Below are positions 1 through 7,636 of a stretch of 11,269 nucleotides of DNA, in pieces. The stretch lies in NCBI GenBank assembly GCA_015501595.1, contig JADNRX010001315.1:1-11269 (forward strand), given 5' to 3'. The position numbers and the translations under genes are program-made. Within the stretch, counting starts at the first letter, position 1, and each line of letters starts with the position of its first letter. The stretch comes from Hymenopellis radicata (lineage: Eukaryota > Basidiomycota > Agaricomycetes > Agaricales > Physalacriaceae). The notes beneath the pieces were generated by a model. That model saw only the letters and a list, made by a program, of their open reading frames with translations. It was not told the DNA's origin and ran no database searches.

Positions 1-853
1 ATTTCTAGTACGTTAGATCCTTTGCTGAAGGACATCAATATCTTCCTCAGGGCCCTTGAATGGTCTTCGCATCGATATGAGGTCATCAAACCAGTTTTGT
101 AAGCTCTTCGTTCTGTTTTTACCCAACTGGAATGCACTCACGCGCGAAACCAGGGCCCAGCTCAAAATGGCGCTGCCTGAGCCTGAGGATGAAGAATGTC
201 CAGGTAGACACTCGTCGAAGCCTCCAGTTCAAGAAGTCTCGTTTGACATGAACCAGTCTTCAAGTTCTCCTGATACCGACATGGAACATTCACAGGAACT
301 TGTTTGGAATGGCGCTCCATCACCCCCACCCATCCTTCTGCCTCCAAATCACATACGATCCGGCTCGACATATTCATTAGAGACTCATCAGCCGCCGCCC
401 CCTCGATCCGCCTCTTCCGACAACAGCACTCCTCTTTCCTCAGCTTCTCTTTCTGGATCTGCAACTCCCCTCTCGTCGTCCTCATTTTACGAGCAGAGTT
501 TTTATCGTTCTGGTGAACGTACAACGTACCAGTCGACCCGTTATCCCCCGTTCCACAGACTCACCGAGCGCAGACGCATCCCCAGACCCAGCCTGCTGGG
601 GACCACGTTCTCATATTCCACGCATAGCTTCCTACCAGCGGATGCCTCACTCTTCACCAGCTTATCCAGGAAGGGTACCCTTATAGAGTCTCCAGGACTC
701 AATCGTGAGCACGTCTACGAAATGGATGATGATCGGCCTCGTTCACACTACATGGACGATGACGACGACATGAAGCCCATCTATCAGCATGGCCATTCTC
801 ATCCACCGATATCTGATGCTCGTTCCATCCCAGCGTGCAATTCCTCCCAATGA
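1..853 (+). CDS. 3' part of an unrecognised fungal gene with a Ser/Pro-rich tail (partial)
   Basis: I do not recognise this gene. The visible model is exon 1-98 (its 5' side is cut by the window edge, or an acceptor TTTCTAG ends at base 8), intron 99-153 (GTAAGC...ACCAG, 55 bp), then an exon open to a TGA at 851-853, giving about 265 residues. Joining across the intron keeps one frame (...KPVL then AQLKMALPEPEDEE...). The first ~40 residues look like a folded, partly helical segment (KDINIFLRALEW, YEVIKPVL); the rest is low complexity: Ser/Pro-rich (residues ~60-140), basic around RLTERRRIPRP, then an acidic run with five Asp and a His-rich end. This resembles the disordered tail of a fungal regulatory protein, possibly a transcription factor, but that is only a guess. 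The TGA may not be the original end, because the same frame continues after it. Confidence 0.6.
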
Positions 854-1045
854 TGGCCGAATCTTAAGGTATGGTCTTCGATGGTTTCCGACCTCCGTCT
901 CATTACTGACTTTTGCCAGACCTCCCCTGGCTGGGATCGTCAAGCGCGCCAAGTCAACAAAAGCAGCAACTTTGCCTGGGACAGCCATCCTGCCCACCGG
1001 CCGTATCACGACTATTCTCCCCCACTCATACCTCATACATCGTAG
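854..1045 (+). other. Possible continuation of the first gene beyond the in-frame TGA
   Basis: After the TGA at 851 the same frame stays open for 15 nt (WPNLK) up to a good donor at 869. A 51-bp intron follows (869-919, GTATGG...TTGCCAG, branch-like CTGAC), joining in phase 0 to an exon 920-1045 that ends in TAG. The added ~46 residues (His, Tyr, Pro and Ser-rich, e.g. HPAHRPYHDYSPP) match the composition of the upstream tail. This could be the true last exon with TGA as a nonsense change or base error, a stop-codon readthrough extension, or a 3'UTR intron with a chance open frame. Confidence 0.4.
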
Positions 1046-2397
1046 CCGGGCTGTATGTATCTTATGCCACTGTAAACCGCTTCGCTCCTTCCCGTTATCG
1101 CTATCATTCCTGTCTGTTATTTAACGCATTATTTGTATCATTTTGTAGCATCAGCCTCGCAGTCTGTCATGGAATGGATTGGTCTTTCTTTCTGGGCAAG
1201 CGGTGGGCGTCGGTGGGCGCCGGCTTTAAGGTCCGTTGAGCTTCAAGTTCAACTTCAAAATCGGAAAGAGGCAATTTCGTCGTGCCAAAGGTTTGGTACT
1301 CTCCAAAAGGTTGGTTATTCGCCACGTGTCCGTTCTTTGACCTTCCCGGCGAGGTACGAACAAGGTACTGTGAGTCATTTAATTATGCCTCGACCCACCG
1401 AAATACATTTCCAGAAGAAACATGTCGCCGCGTCAGAGCGACGGTCCACGCCTGGCGGCCCGCGTCCCAAGAATTTCGCAGAATTATCGGAACGGAAGGA
1501 AAGGAAAAAGTGGATAACTTTCCATAACGATTTTAGATTCAAAATCATCTTCAAACAGGTCAGGGACAGTATCATCGTGAGTATCTAGTCGGAATGTAAA
1601 CCATAAGCCTGTTTATCTACAATCACAAGAAATAAGACTCTCCAATTTTCCTGGCTAGCAGGAAGCTGTTGTATTGCCTCAGTGCTGAATTCACACTGTT
1701 TCTGGTAAAAGTAGTGGCCATTCTGGCTTAGCCAGGCTCCAGCAAACACCGCGATGTTGTTAAGTAGTGGCGCAGCAGTCATGGTGCCTGTTATATCCGC
1801 ATTGGGATATGATCATGGCATGCCGACGCGATGCCGCCTCCCTTCTGCCGAATTCGGATGTGCGAACTATCATTTTGTTACATCTGAGTCTGGAGGGAGG
1901 GTGCGCACCCCTCCTTCAGACTCAAAATCTGAAAATGCTGTTTTGCCATCAAAAGTGGAGCGAACAGCGCCGAAGACCCTTTAGGACGGTCGGCGGGCTC
2001 GGCAAGACAGGTTTTCTCAACCTTTGATTGAATTTAATCTAAACAGTGTTATGGAAAGTCACCCAGTACCTTGTTTTTCGAACCTGTTACTCTTCCTGCA
2101 ACACTCTCGGCGCCTAGTAAGTATTCGTCCCCTGACGACACACCCAATGCCGCCAGGTCCAGTTCTTCACCCTGCTTTCTTTGGACGATACATATCAGTA
2201 TGTAGGAACATGGCTGAAACGGGGGTGCTTCAGGTCCGAGCACAGTGATGGTATCCAGGACGAGGTCCAGGGATCTTGAAAGTGGAGACCAAGTGGAGAC
2301 ACCCAAAAGTCGAAGAGAGTAGTACAAATAAGTTAGATTAAGAAAGATATATAGATACACAAGCAAAGCACAAAAGCGGTATATACTAGTTACAATA
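1046..2397. other. Long convergent intergenic stretch without a convincing gene
   Basis: This 1.35-kb spacer lies between the 3' ends of the first gene (+) and CTR9 (-). It is much longer than the other spacers in the window (86-350 bp). Open frames exist on both strands: a basic 67-codon frame at 1385-1588 (+), a 65-codon frame at 1585-1782 (-) and a 105-codon frame at 2049-2366 (-). None shows a family motif or a splice pattern I can support. Small perfect hairpins occur at 1648-1664 (TTCCTG/CAGGAA arms) and 1723-1735 (CTGGCT/AGCCAG arms), and the larger inverted repeat at 1871-1937 is listed separately. It may hold 3'UTRs, a decayed gene or non-coding transcripts. Confidence 0.5.
1871..1937. 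repeat. Imperfect inverted repeat centred on TGCGCA
   Basis: The core, 1886-1923, is a 38-bp near-palindrome with GAGTCTG/CAGACTC outer arms and GGGTGCGCACCC at the centre, broken by three mismatched pairs. The arms extend outward imperfectly to CATTTT (1871-1876) and AAAATG (1932-1937). It could form a hairpin in RNA from either strand. It lies in the spacer between two converging genes, so a role in 3'-end formation is possible. It could equally be a remnant of a small foldback element; I see no clear target-site duplication. Confidence 0.6.
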
Positions 2398-5300
2398 TCA
2401 AGACTCGTCCATCGGCGCGGGCTTAGTATCGTCCTCGTCGTCCGTATCGGAAAGCATCTCCTTACTCTTACTAGGATTATTGTTCAGCACCAGAACCAAA
2501 CACAAAAAAGAAAACGCACAATTGCTTCTTCCTCGGATTCGCCACCTCCTCCTCCTCCTCGTCATCCCGAACCACCCTCTTCTTCCGCTTCCGCGTAGGC
2601 TTCTCCACCTCATCCTCCTCGCTCGCCTGCGCCGAGGGCTCATCCGCATCATTCTCCCGCTTCTTCAGCTTCCCTCGCCGCCTCTTCTTCGGCTCAGGCT
2701 CCACGCCCTCATCGCCGCTCACCGCCACCTTTTCCTCTTTCGGTTTTCGCGCCCGCCGCGTCTTCTTCTCCTTCTCGTCATCGCTATCATACAGGTGGCT
2801 GTTCTTGGTCCACTCCTGTGCCTGCTCTCGCAATCCGCCGGCTTCAGCCAGTAGCTTCGCCGCTTCTTCCTCTTCTTTCCTTCGTTCTTCCTAGATAGAA
2901 AAGTAGAATAAGGACACAACCAGCCAGCACATGGCGTCGAAAGACGCACCTCAAGTCTCTCAAGTTCTTCCCTCTCCGCCTGCCTCATCATCCTCGCCGC
3001 ATTGAGCCGTGTCTCATTCTTCATGTCGTGGTCTCGTTGGTTGGCCAGGTGCTCGTCCGCCTTCCTCAGCATGTTATCTCCATAACTTTCGCCGCTGATC
3101 AGCGATATCCCGACTGTATGGCACCATAGGCGCCTTGTCGGAAGCGAGCGAAGCAAATAGTCTGGCGAGGCAGCGATCAACAGCGGAGACAACGAGCAGG
3201 AGACGACATACTTTTGGGCGTGCGCAGCCTGGTCAATCACACGCTGCAGATCATGCAGACGCCGTTTCCCGGGCTCGAGAGAGAACAGCATCTCCGCCGA
3301 CTTTTGCTGTATCATCGCGATATTGTAGACGACTGCTTTATCACCGGGTGTGATGTGCAACGCCTTCTGGGCGAGCTTCAACGCTTCCTGCATCGCCTTG
3401 TACGATTGATCCTTCATGGCCTTGGCATACCAGGACCGACAGAGACACATTATTAGCGATGAATTTTGTCCTCCATCTAATCGCATCGCTGCTTCATACT
3501 GGAACGCGATGATCAGCAAAACAACTCGGACAAGAAAATGAGATTCACAAACATTCTCAATCGCCCGATCGTACTCATCCCGAGCATAATAACAGTGCCC
3601 CATGTTATAATACACGCTCCAGTCTCCCAAGCTCTCCTCACCTTGCCAAACACGTCCAGCGCCTCCCGCGCGTTCCGGGGCCCGTCCCCATCCGCACTGA
3701 GCGAGTCCTCTGCAGTCACAATCGCTAGTCCCTGCGCCGCATACGCACACGTCGGGTCGAGTAGCAGTGCCTTCTCGAAAAACTCTGTACTTCGTTGGAA
3801 TCCCCGTCGGCGCTCATCAACACCCTTGGGCGACGCGTCCCTGCTTTCACGCGCTTGCGTGTACATTATAAATCCAGCCGCACAAAGTGAGTAGAGATCA
3901 TGCTTGTCGTGGTCCTTTAGTGTGCTAAACACAAAGTCCTTCGCAGGCTTGGGAAGTCCGCTCTGTATGAGGAAATACGTGTAGAACGCGCGCACGTTGA
4001 GGTCCGAACCGTTCGCAGCCAGAGCTTGCTTGAGCAGATCGTGTGCCTCGTTGTTCCGCCGTAGGTCGGTCAGCATCTGCGCTTGTCGCACTTTGGCTGG
4101 ACGGCGTCAGCTTCGCCTGTCACATGTCTCGGAGAAAGGGCGTACCATCAACGTACTCCGGATGCCGCGAGAGCAACTTTTCATACGCGTCCTTGGCCAA
4201 ATCTACCTCTCCCTGTCCTCATACGCCCTCGCAAGGTTGTACAAAATCGTTGTTGAAAAGTCCTCTCCTTCGCTTCCCAACGCCGCCGCCTTCATCAAAG
4301 CATTCTCATACAACGATCGCGCGGCAGGTAAATTCTCCGTTAAATGCTTCAATGCGCCCAGATTATTCAGCAACTGCACCTCCACAATATCCGAGGTTCC
4401 AGCATTTTGACATATTCTCAGCGCCTCGCCTACCGCCAGCGCCGTCCGCTCCAGATTTTCATTCCGCCATAGACCGCGATCTCGATGTACATGTCCATGT
4501 CTTCGCTTATCGAGCGAGACATCTTGGAGCGTGTGTTGCCGTTGGCAGATTCGATGCGACGCGTAATGCGGTCGAAAAGTTCCTTCGCCTTGGCACGTTC
4601 TTGAGCCTGATCTTTGGAGGATATTTCGGGACGAGGGAGGGCTCGGAGGGAGGCAAGGATGGCGGCGGCTTCAAAGGACTCTTGAGGTTTAATGGCAAGG
4701 GTGAGGTTGTCAAGCGTATGAATGGCACCCGGGTAGTCCACTGTGAAAGTATTGGTGAGACGGTCAAGTACGTTTCTGATATCTGACTTGCATATTTCGA
4801 TCTGCATCTGAGCGTGTCCCAAGTTGGCGAGGATGTTGTTCTTTTGGCCGTCCTGTGCGGTCTTATAGTTGTTGATAGCCTGAGACTGGTTGCCTTGCAT
4901 ATGTGCTATTCTGGCTGCACGTACATACCCTTCTGTCAGGACGGTCAAAGTATCGGCATATTGGATGGTGCGCTCAGCGAGCTTCAGAGCCTGGATTGTA
5001 CATTAAAAGACGGTGGCAAGCGAGGATCATGATGCGTACCCGCTGTAAATTTCCTTTTTGCAAGAAAAGTTCGCAGAGAGCATTCGCAGCGGCAGCACTA
5101 CTCCCAGCAGATATCTTGAAGGCACCCTCGACGTATTTTATTCCGGTCTGATATAGTCCGAGGCGTTCTTGTTCGGGAATGTCATCGTTTTTACTGCTGT
5201 TGATGCTTTCTAGGCCAAGTAATAGTTGGGTGGCCCATTCGCTGGGATTCTAACAAAAAGTAAGGACCGGGCAACATCACGAATGCAAGGTATAACTGAC

Positions 5301-6152
5301 CACCTCTATGCTCCTCTCCCATGCTGCCTTTGCCTTTGCCTTGTTTCCCATAGCCCAGTAGCACAAGCCAATACCTATCCTTGGATCGGGCTGGCACATT
5401 GGATTCATCCGCAGAACTAGCTGGAATGTTTGTAGAGCTTGGGAGTAATTGCGTCTTGCGTACAGAATGCGGCCTTTGCCAAGTAGAGCAACCAGATTGG
5501 TGGGCTTGTCGTTGAGAACGTTGTCAAACGAGCGCATCGCGTCGTCCATGGAGCGCGTCGCTAGCTGCTGGATGCCTGGTCATTATGGTTAACAGAGATC
5601 TGCTAAGACTGGTCAAAGCTACACACCTCGCGTAAGAAACGCCAGAGAAGGACTGAGCACGCTTTCGCCCAATTGGAGCGCCTTGTCGCTGCGGTTGAGC
5701 ATATGGGCCGCGTCGCCATAATAGTCGTCCTTTGTCTTTTTGCCATCGACAACGTCCTGCGTAGCCTCCTTGTACACAATCTTTGGTTTCGTCCGTGCAT
5801 GCGCAACTTGAATATTCGCCAGTAACGCAAATATTGGCGGCAGCGACGCCGGATTGTCGTCCGCTTCCTGTGCTGCAAATAATCAATAAATTAAGAGGTT
5901 GTAAACACATGATGCCCCACTGTCTGCCGCGGCTTTTGCAATCTTCTCTGCAGCATCCAGATACCCCCGCCGCCAGTATTCAGCCGCCAGCGTCGTCCAT
6001 ACCCACACCTTGGGATGGCCTTCGTTCAGCAGGTCCAGGATATCTGCTGGGTCCGGGTCGAGGTTGTCGAGATCGACAGTGATAACTTCTTGACTGCCGA
6101 GCTCGATGTCAACCGTACGCCCGCTCGTTGTTGCATCGTCGGCGCCATCCAT
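2398..6152 (-). CDS. CTR9: CTR9, TPR scaffold subunit of the Paf1 transcription-elongation complex (four frame disruptions)
   Basis: Ctr9 is a nuclear TPR protein that scaffolds the Paf1 complex on elongating RNA polymerase II and supports H2B ubiquitination and H3K4/K36 methylation (family knowledge). My exon model on the minus strand is 6152-5921, 5872-5627, 5575-5301, 5249-5040, 4990-4792, 4740-4146, 4096-3553, 3498-3212, 3161-2950, 2890-2520 and 2470-2398. With the four breaks allowed for, it is a multiple of three and gives about 1081 residues, close to yeast Ctr9 (1077). Recognisable segments are VDLDNLDPDPADILDLL and AAEYWRRGYLDAAEKIA at the N terminus, TPR-type stretches such as NMGHCYYARDEYDRAI (~residue 750), VVYNIAMIQQKSAEM (~825), an Arg/Glu-rich coiled coil (~920-960) and a Lys/Asp/Glu-rich tail ending TKPAPMDES. 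The start ATG at 6152 sits just upstream of the conserved N terminus; the upstream frame meets a TAG and has no other ATG. Single-base breaks lie near 4471-4478 (base missing), 4211-4213 (missing, C run), 3636-3637 (missing) and 3084-3085 (extra). Confidence 0.93.
4741..4791 (-). other. CTR9: Probable GC-AG intron in CTR9
   Basis: On the minus strand the segment begins GCAAGT and ends TTTCACAG, is 51 bp long like its neighbours, and has a CTCAC branch-like site near its 3' end. Removing it joins ...AQMQIEI to a short linker and DYPGAIHTLDNL, as I recall for Ctr9, whereas reading through adds 17 residues foreign to the family. Because 51 is a multiple of three the frame stays open either way. 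GC-AG introns with a strong AAGT donor are a known minor class. The other nearby GT (GTCAGA) would give the wrong phase. Confidence 0.65.
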
Positions 6153-6502
6153 GGTCGGCGAGCGCGTTATGGACTGTCGAGCTTCCGAGTTTGGCTCCGC
6201 TGATGACAAAGGCTATGCAGTCACGTGTTGTCAGTCCTTCTCAAATTGAAGTTAGGTCTTTTCTAAATTCTACGATTCGATAGGTATATAGACGCAACAG
6301 ACTGCATCCCGTCAATGTAGAATGTTCCAAACAGCACTTCTAAGAAGCGGTAGCAGGACAGAGGGCAGTGGATGAAATCCAGACAGCTCGAAAAAAAGTA
6401 GAGCGTCGCTTGAGGTCGTTAGGATATCAATTGTAAACGTAACCGCTCTAATACATATATCTTGCATATTGATACAGTGGGAATATCCACATGCGAATCA
6501 AA
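6153..6502 (-). promoter_or_regulatory. CTR9 upstream region with a TCACGTG box; NSA2 3' flank
   Basis: These 350 bp separate the NSA2 stop from the CTR9 start, both genes reading leftward, so they hold the NSA2 3' end and the CTR9 promoter/5'UTR. A TCACGTG motif (6221-6227; CACGTG core 6222-6227) lies about 70 bp upstream of the CTR9 ATG. In fungi this is the classic binding site of bHLH factors of the Cbf1 type (family knowledge); its use here is inferred. No open frame of note and no clear TATA box were seen. Confidence 0.5.
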
Positions 6503-6510
6503 TCAAACCA
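6503..6510 (-). other. NSA2: 8-nt terminal coding exon of NSA2
   Basis: The penultimate exon ends NAVL plus one base (donor GTATGT at 6561). The acceptor GTTTAG ending at 6511 supplies TG GTT TGA, completing LV-stop, the family's usual last residues. An upstream AG (GACAAG) seven bases earlier would give a different, longer tail and is less likely. Confidence 0.85.
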
Positions 6511-7550
6511 CTAAACACTTGTCAGTCTTCGTTCGAGGCTGACGGAGTAAAAAGGACATACAGAGGACAGCATTAATGCAGCCGTCGTTTTCTGGGTTGT
6601 TGGTGATTTGGGCGTACTTTCCAAACACGACTTTACCGCCCGTCGTGACCATACCGAGTTCGGAAACATTGACTTCAATCACGGTGCCTTTGGTCATGAC
6701 GCCAAGCTGTGTATACATGGGAGATTGCGGGTTTTTCTTGACACCGAGGATCTGCAGCTGGAAGGTTGCTTTGAGATCAGCTAACGAACATGGTCAGGAA
6801 AGTCAGGCAATTGAGAGAGAGAGAGAGAGGTACGCACGATGTGTGACGTTGGCCTTTTTGTAGCGCAGCGCCATAGGGCGCACAAAGCGTTCCATCTTGA
6901 CTGGCTTCCGGGTGAATCCCTCTCCCACAAAAGTCGCCTTTGTGACCATACGCTTCCACGACTTGCTCTTGTGCTTTCCCGTCTTCATCACCTTGAACAT
7001 CTCGTCCTCGGCAATGCCGCGCACTTTGGGCAGAGGCACAGCGTATTTAGCAGCCTTGTCCTTGCGCTTCTGTTTTATGGCACTCGAGAGTGCTTTTGCG
7101 TCCTTCTGGCCCTCGCGATCCAAGAGATATGTAGGAAGAGCACCATCGGGTACGGTGGATGAGTCGGCCTGCTTGACGTTGCGTTCGTCGTGCGCTTTGA
7201 GCGTCTTTTTGAGTTGAACTTTTTCGGCATGGCGTTTAGCGTGTAATAACTTGGCCTTGATACCGAAAGCCTTTTGGGCATAGGCAGATGACCGATGGGC
7301 CTCACGAGCCTCTTTTTTGCGCCTAGTGGGATCAGGTTAACGGGGGGGAAGATGGGCTGAGGAGATTATACTGACTTGCGTTCAAAGTAATCTAACCGTC
7401 TTCCATTTCGTTTGATGTGTTCCTCAATATACTCGTTCTGTAGAGGATATCTCAATGTTGCAGCGGACAGCAGCTGGTTCGATGGGAATTACCTGAGGCT
7501 ACGAGGGCATCAGAGACGAGCAGGTGAATATTATTGCTGCTACTCACCAT
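6503..7550 (-). CDS. NSA2: NSA2, nucleolar 60S ribosome-biogenesis factor (eS8-like family)
   Basis: Nsa2 associates with pre-60S particles and is needed for 27S pre-rRNA (ITS2) processing (family knowledge). My minus-strand exons are 7550-7548, 7498-7493, 7437-7376, 7322-6838, 6780-6562 and 6510-6503. They total 783 nt, giving 260 residues, the family's usual length (260-261), with no frame break. Recognisable motifs are the MPQNEYIE start, basic [40 protein letters not shown] (~120-136), [20 protein letters not shown] (~145-165) and [19 protein letters not shown] (~200), ending NAVLLV. Introns are 7499-7547, 7438-7492, 7323-7375, 6781-6837 and 6511-6561 (49-57 bp). The start ATG is fused directly to the first donor (ATG|GTGAGT). 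The gene is divergent from YIP1 and upstream of, and co-oriented with, CTR9. Confidence 0.96.
6813..6828. repeat. (GA)8 dinucleotide microsatellite in an NSA2 intron
   Basis: Eight GA units on the plus strand, i.e. a CT tract in the transcript, just after the donor of intron 6781-6837. Such tracts are polymorphic in length and could alter the length of this short intron between strains. Confidence 0.9.
7493..7498 (-). other. NSA2: 6-nt microexon of NSA2 encoding Pro-Gln
   Basis: On the minus strand CCTCAG is flanked by an acceptor (CCCTCGTAG) and a donor (GTAATT). Joining ATG (7550-7548), this hexamer and the exon at 7437 gives MPQNEYIE, the conserved Nsa2 N terminus. The flanking introns are 49 bp (with a CTGAT branch-like site) and 55 bp, both normal for this locus. 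Reading straight through from the ATG instead leaves the Nsa2 frame, and the frame containing Pro-Gln has a TAG just before it. Confidence 0.85.
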
Positions 7551-7636
7551 GACGAACGAAGAAAGAAATGGGCGCTGCTGACTAAGCCATGCGATTGAAG
7601 TGGTATAGGCGTCCGGTTTGGGACTTGACGAAGACA
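7551..7636. promoter_or_regulatory. 86-bp bidirectional promoter between NSA2 and YIP1
   Basis: The NSA2 ATG (7550, minus) and the preferred YIP1 ATG (7637, plus) face away from each other across 86 bp, which must hold both 5'UTRs and core promoters unless transcription starts inside the partner gene. A weak TATA-like TATAGG lies near 7614. An ATG at 7589 in frame with YIP1, and a six-codon upstream frame (7568-7585), also fall here. Confidence 0.6.
7568..7585 (+). other. Possible short upstream ORF before YIP1
   Basis: ATG at 7568 followed by four codons and TAA (MGAAD-stop). If the YIP1 transcript starts upstream of this point it would be read first and could dampen translation; transcript starts are unknown. 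Confidence 0.25.

Noticed and set aside
789..1124. Alternative frame of 111 codons across the 3' end of the first gene
   Set aside because: It conflicts with the upstream exon frame; the other frame joins in phase 0 across the same intron and matches the upstream composition better.
1189..1224. Short GGTGGGCG direct repeat
   Set aside because: Only two copies of eight bases; no larger array and consistent with chance.
1648..1735. Small perfect hairpins TTCCTG/CAGGAA and CTGGCT/AGCCAG
   Set aside because: Six-base arms are expected by chance in a region of this size; noted in the spacer entry but not claimed as functional.
2480..2854. Leucine/proline/arginine-rich plus-strand frame that looks membrane-like
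   Set aside because: It is the antisense of the Lys/Glu/Asp-rich CTR9 tail; codons rich in GAG/AAG give Leu-rich antisense automatically.
4043..4786. 247-codon plus-strand open frame inside CTR9
   Set aside because: It is antisense to conserved Ctr9 TPR sequence and has no recognisable content.
6153..6209. Upstream extension of CTR9 (SSAEPNSEARQ...) before the chosen ATG
   Set aside because: The frame has no ATG and is closed by a TAG just upstream; the ATG at 6152 fits the family N terminus.
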